49,418 nt of DNA from Magnetovibrio sp. (lineage in GTDB: Bacteria > Pseudomonadota > Alphaproteobacteria > Rhodospirillales > Casp-alpha2). Location: positions 1 to 49,418 of the forward strand of contig PARE01000060.1 in the NCBI GenBank assembly GCA_002709525.1. Reading direction: 5' to 3'. The stretch's first letter is position 1; each line of letters opens with the position of its first letter. A model generated the notes under the pieces. The model saw only the letters and a list, made by a program, of their open reading frames with translations, was not told where the DNA came from and ran no database searches. Positions 34,491 to 42,592 of this stretch are shown piece by piece. The translations under genes were made by a program, and so were the position numbers.

Positions 34491-36035
34491 ATGAACGGCG
34501 CCGAAAGCCTAGTCCGCACCTTGAAGCTAGGTGGGATCGATGTCTGTTTCACCAACCCCGGCACATCCGAAATGCATTTTATGGCCGCCCTCGACCGCAC
34601 AAACGCACTTCGTTGCGTCCTCGGCCTACAGGAAAACGTCGTCACTGGCATGGCCGACGGCTACGCGCGGATGGCCAATAAACCCGCTGCAACCTTGCTG
34701 CACCTTGGCCCAGGGTTAGCAAATGGCCTGTCCAACCTGCATAACGCCTCAAAGGCAGGTACAGGGATTGTCAACATCGTTGGAGACCACGCAACCTATC
34801 ACCTAGAGTACAACGCACCCCTAACCTCCGATATCGAAGGTATCGCCCGGCCCGTATCGGACTGGATCCGAACCTCGCCGGTCGCTGAAGGCATTGCCGA
34901 AGATGGGGCGGAAGCTATTCGTCAGGCGAGTATGCATCCGGGCCACATCGCGACACTAATCTTGCCCGGGGATACGGCTTGGAACAAAGGCGCTGAACCG
35001 GTTCCCACGGCAAAGCCCAACGCCCCAGCTGCGCCCAGCATGAATAAAATTGAAAAAGCGGTGAAGACGCTCTCCAGCGGCAAGCGCACGGGCATTTTCC
35101 TAAAGGGCCCAACACTCCGCGAACCGGGCCTGACCCTAGCCGGCAAAATCGCGGCAAAGACCGGCGCGCGCCTATACGCCCCCACGTCCAACGCCCGCAT
35201 AGATCGCGGTGCGGGACGGGTCGCCGTGGAACGGGTTCCCTATGTGGTCGAATTGGCGGTAGAGCGTTTATCTGATCTGGAACATATGATTGGCATTGGC
35301 GACGCAGAACCAGTGGCCTTCTTCGCCTATCCCAACAAACCAAGCCGCATTCTGCCTGACAACTGCACCGTCCAGCACCTCGCTACAGAAGAGGAAGACG
35401 GCACGAGGGCATTGGAGATGTTAGTCGACGCGCTGGACGCTCATAACGAAACTCCGTCCGTTGCCGACCGGCGCGAGCCGGAACTACCGACAGGGGAGCT
35501 GACCCAAGACACAATCGCTGCCACCGTTTCCGCACTTTTGCCAGAGAACGCTATCGTCGTGGACGAGAGCATCTCATCAGGTCGTCAGCTCAATTGGCAG
35601 ACCTCGGGAGCCCTGCCTCATAGTTGGCTCAGCATTTGCGGCGGCGCAATTGGCATCGGGCTGCCCCTTGCCGCTGGGGCTGGCATTGCCAGTCCGGACC
35701 GAAAGATCGTCGGCCTGCAGGCGGATGGTTCAGCTATGTACACTGTGCAGGCATTGTGGACCATGGCGCGTGAAAACATCGATGCAACCATCGTAATCTA
35801 CGCCAACCGGGCTTATCGCATCCTGCAGGGAGAGATGACCGCTATGGGCGTGAAGGAACCAGGCCGAGTCGCCAAGGACATGTTCGGCTTGGATCGCCCA
35901 AATTTGGATTGGGTTTCAATCGCTGCAGGCATGGGAGTCGGAGGAGAGAGGGTAAAAGAAACTGAGAGCTTCATCGATGCCTTCCAGCGCGGCCTAGCCT
36001 CCGACGGGCCCTATGTGGTGGAAGCGGTGATTTAG
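34491..36035 (+). CDS. acetolactate synthase large subunit-like ThDP enzyme
   Basis: A 514-residue protein from ATG 34491, with AAGAGGAG eight bases upstream; the frame is open far upstream inside the aminotransferase gene but that is not coding. FTNPGTSEMHFMAAL and LGLQENVVTGMADGYARM hold the ThDP-activating Glu. The C-terminal cofactor motif is QADGSAMYTVQALWTM ... IYANRAY (ADGS in place of the usual GDGS, then the Asn). It belongs to the benzoylformate-decarboxylase/ALS-like group and lacks an adjacent small subunit, so it is more likely a 2-oxo-acid decarboxylase or related lyase than true IlvB. It could act on the 2-oxo acid formed by the preceding aminotransferase; that is inference. 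Confidence 0.88.
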   Translation: MNGAESLVRTLKLGGIDVCFTNPGTSEMHFMAALDRTNALRCVLGLQENVVTGMADGYARMANKPAATLLHLGPGLANGLSNLHNASKAGTGIVNIVGDHATYHLEYNAPLTSDIEGIARPVSDWIRTSPVAEGIAEDGAEAIRQASMHPGHIATLILPGDTAWNKGAEPVPTAKPNAPAAPSMNKIEKAVKTLSSGKRTGIFLKGPTLREPGLTLAGKIAAKTGARLYAPTSNARIDRGAGRVAVERVPYVVELAVERLSDLEHMIGIGDAEPVAFFAYPNKPSRILPDNCTVQHLATEEEDGTRALEMLVDALDAHNETPSVADRREPELPTGELTQDTIAATVSALLPENAIVVDESISSGRQLNWQTSGALPHSWLSICGGAIGIGLPLAAGAGIASPDRKIVGLQADGSAMYTVQALWTMARENIDATIVIYANRAYRILQGEMTAMGVKEPGRVAKDMFGLDRPNLDWVSIAAGMGVGGERVKETESFIDAFQRGLASDGPYVVEAVI

Positions 36036-36091
36036 CCACTGACCCCTCGGCGCGCTGGGGAGCTCCCCGGCCACACAATTAGGCTTGAGGC
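36036..36091. repeat. GC-rich palindrome between convergent genes
   Basis: GGGGAGCTCCCC (36057-36068) is a perfect 12-base palindrome between the stops of the ThDP gene and the small membrane ORF. There is no T-run on either side, so a terminator role is only possible. Confidence 0.3.
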
Positions 36092-36208
36092 CTAGACGAA
36101 GATTTCAAGGACACCAATAACAAGAAGTACAAGCGCCAGAGCAATTGCGGCACCATAGACCATGATGTTGCAGACGGCCCTGATGGTGAAAGGTTCATTC
36201 AAATTCAT
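36092..36208 (-). CDS. 38-residue single-helix membrane peptide
   Basis: This was found by reading the complement. ATG 36206-36208 opens 38 codons ending in TAG. The product starts MNLNEPFTIRAVCNIMVYGA and continues as one strongly hydrophobic helix (residues 15-37). AAGAG lies six to seven bases upstream of the ATG. The design, a short polar head plus one membrane span, resembles small accessory subunits or regulators of membrane complexes. I recognise no family. It is convergent with the ThDP enzyme gene. Confidence 0.5.
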   Translation of the reverse strand: MNLNEPFTIRAVCNIMVYGAAIALALVLLVIGVLEIFV

Positions 36209-36263
36209 GTGATGCTCTTTTCGTATCAATGCATGTGAAAAATTTTGTCAGGCCCTAACTCTA

Positions 36264-36452
36264 TCAAGACACGACACAAGGATCATAACCGCTGATTTTT
36301 GCAGACGCTAGAGTCAACCTTAGTGAAGATACATTTGTTTCCCAAGCAGCGAAGAACACGTCGCGCATGTGGCGACGCATGTCTGCGTCAACCTCGGGAG
36401 CGAGAACAGTCACCAGAAATCGAACTGCCCTTTCAATCTCGTATGGGTCCAT
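36264..36452 (-). CDS. possible small protein (62 residues)
   Basis: The first 38 residues (MDPYEIERAVRFLVTVLAPE onward) have the look of a real helical protein, with charged and hydrophobic residues well spaced. The rest (NVSSLRLTLASAKISG) is less convincing. GAGG lies about 15 bases upstream of the ATG, which is rather far. It is on the same strand as the 38-residue membrane ORF, 55 bases before it, so the two could form a small operon. No family is recognised. Confidence 0.3.
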   Translation of the reverse strand: MDPYEIERAVRFLVTVLAPEVDADMRRHMRDVFFAAWETNVSSLRLTLASAKISGYDPCVVS

Positions 36453-36722
36453 CGGGCAGTTTATCCTCTAAACGCGCATAATCTACTTCGCTCCTAAACC
36501 TGAAACCGCTGACTGCGGCTAGCCACAGTTCTTCGCGGTTGGGTTCACATTTCAATTCGTGAAAAACACGAGTCTCACGGTCTCGGTTTGCATTAATTTT
36601 TACACCCCCGGAATTGCTATAATTTTTTGTAACTCTGGGGATTCGGTCGTCACTTCGTTACCCGACTAAAAAATTCTCAATCGCGCTTGCAAAATGTCCT
36701 GTAACATCACCCTAATACACTC
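36453..36722. promoter_or_regulatory. intergenic region with extended -10 box (36615-36623)
   Basis: TGCTATAAT (36615-36623, plus strand) is an extended -10 element about 100 bases before the pyrimidine 5'-nucleotidase start. A well-placed -35 is not obvious, which fits an extended -10 promoter. Nothing else is recognised here. Confidence 0.4.
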
Positions 36723-37424
36723 ATGGAAGAGAAACCTGATGCCCCCCTGACAAGGGACGGTAAGCGACCGATGCGGGAAGCGGAAACCTGGGTATTCGAC
36801 CTAGACAACACCCTTTATCCAGCGACATGTCGCCTGTTCGACCAGGTGGATAAAAACATCACCCGATACATCATGCAGTTCCTAGGCCTGGAATGGGACG
36901 AAGCCTATGGCCTTCAGAAAGGCTATTTCCGTCAATATGGGACCACCATGAACGGCTTGATGACCTTACACGATGCAAACCCGCATGAATTTATGGAATT
37001 CGTACACGACATTGACCTCTCACCCGTCGACCCAAACCCACGCATGGACGCGGCGCTGGCGAAACTGCCGGGTCGCAAGATCATCTTTACCAACGGTTCA
37101 ATGGCTCATGCTAAAGGCGTCATGGGTGCACTGGGCGTGGGCCACCATTTTGAAGCCATTTTCGATATCGTCGCGTCGGATTTCCGCCCCAAACCAGAAC
37201 GCGCCGTCTATGATAAGTTTGTCTCAAATCACAATATTGACCCAAATCAGGCTGTAATGGTCGAAGACATGGCGCGCAACCTCGCCCCAGCTCATGAGAT
37301 GGGCATGACCTGCGTTTGGGTAACGTCGGACAACGATTGGGCCAAGGCCGGCCACGATGGCGATCACGTGCATTACGTCGTCAGTGATGTGACCCAATGG
37401 CTGGAGATCGTTTCCGACCCATGA
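36723..37424 (+). CDS. pyrimidine 5'-nucleotidase (HAD family, Sdt1/YjjG-like)
   Basis: A 233-residue HAD hydrolase. Motif I WVFDLDNTLYP holds the nucleophile Asp26 and Asp28. IIFTNGSMAHAK is motif II, FRPKPERAVYDK carries the motif III Lys, and AVMVEDMARNLAPA is motif IV. The FDLDNTLYP form with the cap EFMEFVHDIDLSP is typical of bacterial and yeast pyrimidine 5'-nucleotidases, which dephosphorylate UMP/CMP or odd pyrimidine nucleotides. The start is a little uncertain: ATG 36771 (17th codon) has GGTAAG upstream and would also keep the domain. It stands alone on the plus strand. Confidence 0.9.
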   Translation: MEEKPDAPLTRDGKRPMREAETWVFDLDNTLYPATCRLFDQVDKNITRYIMQFLGLEWDEAYGLQKGYFRQYGTTMNGLMTLHDANPHEFMEFVHDIDLSPVDPNPRMDAALAKLPGRKIIFTNGSMAHAKGVMGALGVGHHFEAIFDIVASDFRPKPERAVYDKFVSNHNIDPNQAVMVEDMARNLAPAHEMGMTCVWVTSDNDWAKAGHDGDHVHYVVSDVTQWLEIVSDP

Positions 37425-37847
37425 TATTATCCAATCTTATGGCCTCGGCACGCCTTTAGCAGGAGGAGGGCACGCCAACCCGTCAGGCCAGTGCATGTAT
37501 TGTCTAAACCGGGATAGGATTGATGGCATTGAGCAGTCAGTCGATGTCTTGGCGTTTGGTTATGACACGATCCAAACTGCAGCCCCATAGGTTTTCGCTG
37601 TGTGCCAGAATGATGTCCACCGAAACCACGATAATGTGAATTTCCGCTCCTGGTCCCGCCAGCTGACAAATGGCGCGGGGAAAGCTGTGCTATCGGCGCT
37701 TCTGAAGGGGATCAGCCCGATGATAAAACGGCATTGTTCCGACTCGGACCGGCGGAGATAATGGCGGCGGCCATCGTTGCGGCGAATTTGCAAATTGATG
37801 AATTCGCAAGCTGATTTGTCCACTTTGAGCCAGTGAGGAGAAAGCAT
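37425..37847. other. 423-base intergenic region upstream of the alcohol dehydrogenase
   Basis: No gene is recognised. A minus-strand frame reaching about 100 codons lacks family character and RBS. The right end carries an unusual repeat pair (37784-37809), and a strong RBS leads into the dehydrogenase. A decayed gene in the middle is possible but unproven. Confidence 0.4.
37784..37809. repeat. 16-base-spaced direct repeats with internal palindromes, possible operator
   Basis: GAATTTGCAA (37784-37793) and GAATTCGCAA (37800-37809) are direct repeats 16 bases apart. AATTTGCAAATT (37785-37796) is a perfect palindrome, and GCGAATT/AATTCGC (37782-37788, 37801-37807) form arms around it. The site ends 38 bases before the dehydrogenase ATG, a usual place for a regulator. 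Confidence 0.45.
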
Positions 37848-39002
37848 ATGGCAACTTTCACTTTTCAAACCACGCGCTCGGTAGTCGTCGAGCCGGGTAG
37901 CTCACGAAAATTGGGCTCATTAATGGCAAGCCTGGGTTGCACCAACGTGCTGCTTGTTACTGACAGCGGGATCATGGACCTGGGTCTAGCGGAACCGGCC
38001 ATTGGCGGTTTCTCCAATGCCGGCGTAAATCTCTCTGTCTTCGCCGACGTCGTCGCTGATCCGCCGGAAGAGATCATTCTAAGAGCGGTATCGGACGCCA
38101 ATGCGAAAAATATTGACGGTGTCGTTGGCCTTGGTGGCGGCAGTTCCATGGACGTGGCCAAGTTGCTGGCCTTTTTGCTGGGAAGCGACCAAACGCTATC
38201 CGATATCTATGGAATCGACATGTGCCAAGGCGAACGCCTGCCACTAGCCTTGGCACCAACGACGGCGGGCACGGGTTCGGAGGTAACGCCAATCTCCATC
38301 GTAACCACAGGCGCAAGTGAAAAGAAGGGCGTTGTATCGCCACAGCTTCTTCCCGATTGGTCTGTGCTAGACGCAGATTTAACCCTCGGCCTGCCCACGC
38401 ACATCACAGCGGCAACCGGCATCGACGCCATGGTTCACGCTATTGAAGCCTATACCTCGAAGGTTAAAAAAAATCCCATGTCTGATTGTTTGGCAAAGGA
38501 GGCTCTTCACTTGCTTGGCGCAAATATCCGCAAAGTCTGTGAGGACAGTAATGCCCGGCAGGCGCGCAGCGACATGCTCCTGGGTTCCATGCTAGCGGGC
38601 ATGGCCTTCTCAAATGCGCCCGTGGCAGCCGTACACGCGTTAGCTTATCCCCTCGGTGGACACTTCCATGTGCCCCACGGACTTTCGAATTCCTTGGTGC
38701 TACCCCACGTTATGCGGTTCAACATTCCGGCAGCAAAGGACGCCTACGCGGAATTGGCATCCATTTTGTTCCCCGATATCGACCGAGGCTCGACGGAGAC
38801 AGTAGCCTTAAATTTGGCCCACCGACTGGCCCGGCTGGCCGAAGAATTGGGCTTAGAGACCAGGCTTCGCGAAGTGGGTGTATCAGAAAATCAGATCCCC
38901 ATGCTGGCAGATGACGCCATGAAACAAGCGCGGCTCTTGGTCAACAATCCACGCGAAATGACCTACGAGGCGGCGCTCGAGATCTATCAACAAGCTCACT
39001 GA
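37848..39002 (+). CDS. iron-containing alcohol dehydrogenase
   Basis: A 384-residue NAD-linked enzyme from ATG 37848, with GAGGAG seven bases upstream. The cofactor-binding N-terminal domain has VVGLGGGSSMDVAKLLAF (GGGS loop) and PTTAGTGSEVTPISI. The metal site is spread over TGIDAMVHAIEAYTS (Asp, His) and VHALAYPLGGHFHVPHGLSN (His, His). It oxidises a primary alcohol or reduces an aldehyde in the cytosol. S-formylglutathione hydrolase is encoded 39 bases downstream on the same strand, which suggests a role in methanol, formaldehyde or related C1/aldehyde metabolism. Class III zinc ADH, the usual partner of FghA, is absent here. Confidence 0.92.
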   Translation: MATFTFQTTRSVVVEPGSSRKLGSLMASLGCTNVLLVTDSGIMDLGLAEPAIGGFSNAGVNLSVFADVVADPPEEIILRAVSDANAKNIDGVVGLGGGSSMDVAKLLAFLLGSDQTLSDIYGIDMCQGERLPLALAPTTAGTGSEVTPISIVTTGASEKKGVVSPQLLPDWSVLDADLTLGLPTHITAATGIDAMVHAIEAYTSKVKKNPMSDCLAKEALHLLGANIRKVCEDSNARQARSDMLLGSMLAGMAFSNAPVAAVHALAYPLGGHFHVPHGLSNSLVLPHVMRFNIPAAKDAYAELASILFPDIDRGSTETVALNLAHRLARLAEELGLETRLREVGVSENQIPMLADDAMKQARLLVNNPREMTYEAALEIYQQAH

Positions 39003-39041
39003 GTAAGACCAGAGATAACCCTTGGAGAAGGAACCCTCGAC

Positions 39042-39881
39042 GTGCAAATAAAATCAGAGTGGGCGAGCTTTGGCGGCCGTCAGACCGTATATGTTCATAA
39101 CAGCTCCGAACTCGGCGGTCCCGCTGAAGTTGCCATCTTCACCCCGCCCCAGGCGGATGCGGAACCTGTCCCAGTTCTGACGTACCTGTCTGGCCTCACC
39201 TGCACCTGGGAGAACGTCACCACGAAAGCTGGCTTTCAGGCTTGGGCAGCTGAAGCGGGCGTAATTGTCGTCTGCCCCGACACCAGTCCGCGTGGCGAAA
39301 ATGTCCCGGACGCGGCGGATGATTACGACTTCGGAAAGGGTGCTGGGTTCTACCTTAATGCAACCCGCGAACCTTGGGCAAAGAACTATCGTATGTACGC
39401 CTACGTGGTCGACGAACTACCTAGCCTAATCGCCAACACGGTCAAAGGTGCTGACATGCATCGTCAGGGTATTTTTGGTCATTCTATGGGCGGGCATGGG
39501 GCGCTGACTATCGCCCTGAAAAACCCGGAGACCTATCAGTCCGTTTCCGCCTTCGCCCCAATCGTCGCACCGACCCAAGCGCCCTGGGGCGAAAAGGCGC
39601 TTGGCCGCTATCTGGGCGACAATAAAAGCGATTGGATGGAATACGACGCTGTCGCCCTTGTGCAGGCCTTAGGCTGGCACAGCGAAATCCTAATTGATCA
39701 GGGTGAAGCGGACGAATTCCTTTTGGAACAGCTCAGACCGGGCCTATTTCAGACGGCCTGCGCCAACGCAGGTGTCGATCTTCAATTACGCATGCAGCCC
39801 GGCTACGACCATTCCTACTACTTCATTTCGAGCTTTATGCGCGATCATGTGGCGTGGCATGCAGCCCAGCTGACGAGCTGA
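39042..39881 (+). CDS. fghA: S-formylglutathione hydrolase
   Basis: A 279-residue esterase (FghA/esterase D family) that splits S-formylglutathione to formate and glutathione in formaldehyde detoxification. GTG 39042 has GGAGAAGGA about ten bases upstream. PVLTYLSGLTCTWENVTTKA with the early oxyanion segment, PDTSPRGENVPDAADDYDFG, the nucleophile elbow IFGHSMGGHGALTIAL, DQGEADEFL (acid) and PGYDHSYYFISSF (His) are the full set of family motifs. It probably forms an operon with the iron-type alcohol dehydrogenase. Confidence 0.96.
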   Translation: MQIKSEWASFGGRQTVYVHNSSELGGPAEVAIFTPPQADAEPVPVLTYLSGLTCTWENVTTKAGFQAWAAEAGVIVVCPDTSPRGENVPDAADDYDFGKGAGFYLNATREPWAKNYRMYAYVVDELPSLIANTVKGADMHRQGIFGHSMGGHGALTIALKNPETYQSVSAFAPIVAPTQAPWGEKALGRYLGDNKSDWMEYDAVALVQALGWHSEILIDQGEADEFLLEQLRPGLFQTACANAGVDLQLRMQPGYDHSYYFISSFMRDHVAWHAAQLTS

Positions 39882-39988
39882 TTCGCCGCGTCGGCTCGTG
39901 ACGGTCGATCCCGGTTGCCTAATATCACACACGATGATCTCACTCTCAGAAAATCCTCATACCGTTTTCTACATTGTAATACGTATAT

Positions 39989-40006
39989 GTAATGATATAA
40001 CGTTTA
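39989..40006. promoter_or_regulatory. Zur-like box upstream of DUF1826
   Basis: GTAATGATATAACGTTTA is an imperfect palindrome close to the proteobacterial Zur pattern (roughly GTNATGTTATAACATNAC). It ends 54 bases before the DUF1826 ATG. DUF1826 genes are often in zinc-starvation loci, which supports the call. No Zur gene is in the window. Confidence 0.45.
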
Positions 40007-40060
40007 AGAGGTTTTTAAGGTCATCAGCAGGTCGTCGATTTTAGTTAACGAAACGGTTCC

Positions 40061-40789
40061 ATGCTTGCTAAAAAAGACGAAATTATCTTGCCCCCGTTCG
40101 GGGGCGCTGCGCCCGAAAAAGACAGCGTTCAAACATGTAGGTCCGTGGACGGTCTTACCGAGATACAGTCATCGTCTACCGAGCTTGTGATCTGGAAACG
40201 CTGGCTACCGCCTCAGTTTCGGGATTGGTTGGACCATATTCCAATCGAAGTGTTGCCCGATCTTCGGCTTCTCATCAAACCTAGCGAGCTACAAATTGCG
40301 CTTGAACCACTCCTAGATCAGTGTGGGGTGCAAGCTGGCGATATGCGCGACCTTCTGATCGCCGACCTCGCTAACCTGATACAGGTCTTTGCCGGCATCA
40401 CGGCTAGCGCCCGCGTCGATCTCCGCCTGGAGCGCGTCAACGATGATGCCTGCTGGAAATTTCATCGCGACAGCGTTGACGCCCGACTGATCACCACTTA
40501 CCGCGGGCCAACAACGGAGTGGGTAACACCGTCGCATGGAGAACGCGCAATTCTTGAACAAAAGGAATTTTCAGGCCCCCTGGAACGTTTAGGCGCACAT
40601 GACGTTGCTATCTTCAAGGGCAGCCGCGCTAGCTCGGGGAACGGGATCGTCCATCGTTCGCCGCCAATCGCTGGTACTGGCTGCACACGTCTTCTGTTCT
40701 GCGTAAACCAACCAAGCGCAGCCTCACCCAATCCTTGGGTGGCGGGCTCAAGGAACGATTCCCACGCAAGCATCAAGCGTGGCTGGTAA
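40061..40789 (+). CDS. DUF1826 domain-containing protein
   Basis: A 242-residue cytosolic protein. The domain core is recognisable from LERVNDDACWKFHRDSVDAR, LITTYRGPTTEWV, AIFKGSRASSGNGIVHRSPP and TRLLFCVNQ. The conserved His and Cys residues suggest metal or cofactor binding. The biochemical role is unknown. In Proteobacteria the family is commonly found beside COG0523-type zinc chaperones or under Zur control, and a Zur-like box lies upstream here, so a zinc-starvation role is the best inference. No RBS stands out. Confidence 0.85.
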   Translation: MLAKKDEIILPPFGGAAPEKDSVQTCRSVDGLTEIQSSSTELVIWKRWLPPQFRDWLDHIPIEVLPDLRLLIKPSELQIALEPLLDQCGVQAGDMRDLLIADLANLIQVFAGITASARVDLRLERVNDDACWKFHRDSVDARLITTYRGPTTEWVTPSHGERAILEQKEFSGPLERLGAHDVAIFKGSRASSGNGIVHRSPPIAGTGCTRLLFCVNQPSAASPNPWVAGSRNDSHASIKRGW

Positions 40790-40888
40790 AAGCCTGGAAG
40801 ATCCGCACGATTGCGATCAGGAACTTCTGGATGCACACTGTCGGCGGTCAATGGAGCGAGCCGTTGCAACCGGCGGGAGGACAGTATC

Positions 40889-42499
40889 ATTCCAGACACT
40901 TTCGACTACGTGATCATCGGTGCGGGCTCGGCCGGCTGCGTACTTGCAAACCGGCTGTCTGCGGACACAGGGGTTAACGTCTGCGTTTTGGAGGCTGGGC
41001 CTTCAGATTGGAACCCGATGATTCACATACCTGTTGGCTGGATGAAGCTGATGACCAACCCCACCTATAATTGGCTGTATGAGACAGAGCCGTCAAAAAA
41101 CATCGGTGGTCGGACAATCGGGATTCCCAGAGGCAAAACTCTGGGCGGATCATCCTCCATAAACGGCTGTATATTTAACCGAGGTACACCGGAGGATTTT
41201 GACCACTGGGCGCAGCGAGGCAACCAAGGCTGGAGCTATGACGACGTGCTGCCACACTTTAAGAGCCTGGAAAACTTTCAGGGCGATGACCCGGAGGGTC
41301 TCAGAGGCCATAATGGTCCGCTCCGTGTAACTCCATCAGACTGGCAACACCCTCTAGTCGACGCCTTTATCGCGGGCGCGGAGACCATGGGTATTCCCCG
41401 GAACCCGGACTACAACGGCGTGCGCCAGGAAGGCGCCTCCTATACCCAGCGCACCATCGCCAATGGGCGACGGGAGAGCGCCTCGAAGGCCTTTCTTACC
41501 CCCATTCGCAATCGATCCAACCTGGACATTCGCACTCACGCCCATGCAACCGGCCTGATCTTCGATGGAAAGCGCTGCACCGGCGTCCGATATAATAAGG
41601 GCGGCCCTCGCGGGACGCCCTTCCAAATCACCGCCTCACGTGAGGTAATCTTGGCCGGTGGCGTAATCAATTCTCCACAACTCCTGCAGCTATCGGGCGT
41701 CGGCGATCCAAACCATCTCAGTCAACACGGGATTGAACTCCGTCAGGCACTGCCCGGCGTCGGCAGGAACATGCGCGACCACTTCACGCCCCGTTACACC
41801 GCACGGGTTAAAAATTCAGATACTTTCAACGAGCGTGTACACGGAATTCGGCTGATTGCAGAAGCCATGAAATGGGCCCTCAACAAGCCCTCGATCCTCG
41901 GCATCCCTGCGACAGCCTGTTATCTCTTCGCCAAGTCAAACCCTTCCGTAGAAGTCAACGACCTTCAGATCACCTTCATGCCGGCGAGCTACAAGGCAGG
42001 CGTCCAAAGCACCCTCGACAGCCTACCGGGCATGACTATCGCAGCCTGGCAGCAACGCCCGGACAGCCTTGGTTCAGTTCTTATCCGCTCTAATAATCCC
42101 TTCGAAAAACCGGCAATCGATGCCAACTATCTTGGCGAGGAGAGCGACCGTCGCGTTCTGTTAGCTGGTCTAAAGCTAGCCCGCCGGCTATTGCGCACCG
42201 AACCTATGGTGCCTTATTTCGCCGGCGAACTGTATCCAGGCGACGCTGTGGTCACGGATGACGAGATTTTAGACACGGCCCGCGAACGGGGAACCACATG
42301 CTTCCACATGATGGGAACCTGCCGCATGGGGCCTGATGTAGATCCCACTGCCGTCGTCGACCACAAACTTCGGGTCTATGGCCTGGAGAGGCTGCGGGTT
42401 ATCGATGCCTCGATCATGCCAACTATGCCGTCCGCCAACACTAATGCTGCATCCCTGATGATTGGCGAAAAAGGCGCCGCAATGATTAGGGCGGGTTAG
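40889..42499 (+). CDS. GMC-family FAD oxidoreductase (choline dehydrogenase-like), likely ATT start
   Basis: About 536 residues from ATT 40889. The family N-terminus, PDTFDYVIIGAGSAGCVLAN, begins right there, and GGGAGG (40875-40880) is eight bases upstream. No ATG or GTG fits; a TTG at 40811 would add 26 odd residues and has a weaker RBS, and ATC at 40886 is also possible. PRGKTLGGSSSINGCIFNRG is the GMC signature 1, AGGVINSPQLLQLSGVG signature 2, and HMMGTCRMG followed by NTNAASLMIGEKGA holds the C-terminal His/Asn catalytic region. It oxidises an alcohol, possibly choline or another non-activated alcohol. The start lies 100 bases after DUF1826. Confidence 0.88.
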   Translation: MPDTFDYVIIGAGSAGCVLANRLSADTGVNVCVLEAGPSDWNPMIHIPVGWMKLMTNPTYNWLYETEPSKNIGGRTIGIPRGKTLGGSSSINGCIFNRGTPEDFDHWAQRGNQGWSYDDVLPHFKSLENFQGDDPEGLRGHNGPLRVTPSDWQHPLVDAFIAGAETMGIPRNPDYNGVRQEGASYTQRTIANGRRESASKAFLTPIRNRSNLDIRTHAHATGLIFDGKRCTGVRYNKGGPRGTPFQITASREVILAGGVINSPQLLQLSGVGDPNHLSQHGIELRQALPGVGRNMRDHFTPRYTARVKNSDTFNERVHGIRLIAEAMKWALNKPSILGIPATACYLFAKSNPSVEVNDLQITFMPASYKAGVQSTLDSLPGMTIAAWQQRPDSLGSVLIRSNNPFEKPAIDANYLGEESDRRVLLAGLKLARRLLRTEPMVPYFAGELYPGDAVVTDDEILDTARERGTTCFHMMGTCRMGPDVDPTAVVDHKLRVYGLERLRVIDASIMPTMPSANTNAASLMIGEKGAAMIRAG

Positions 42500-42533
42500 G
42501 CTGGGCTCTCGTTCGCACTGGACAATCTCATGA

Positions 42534-42549
42534 TATAACGCCAGTTATA
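42534..42549. repeat. inverted repeat upstream of glyoxalase II
   Basis: TATAAC-GCCA-GTTATA is a perfect six-base inverted repeat with a four-base centre, 43 bases before the gloB ATG. It may be an operator or may overlap the promoter. No regulator can be assigned. Confidence 0.35.
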
Positions 42550-42592
42550 AGAGAGAGTTTAACCGACATCACCATTTCCGGAGACTCAAACA

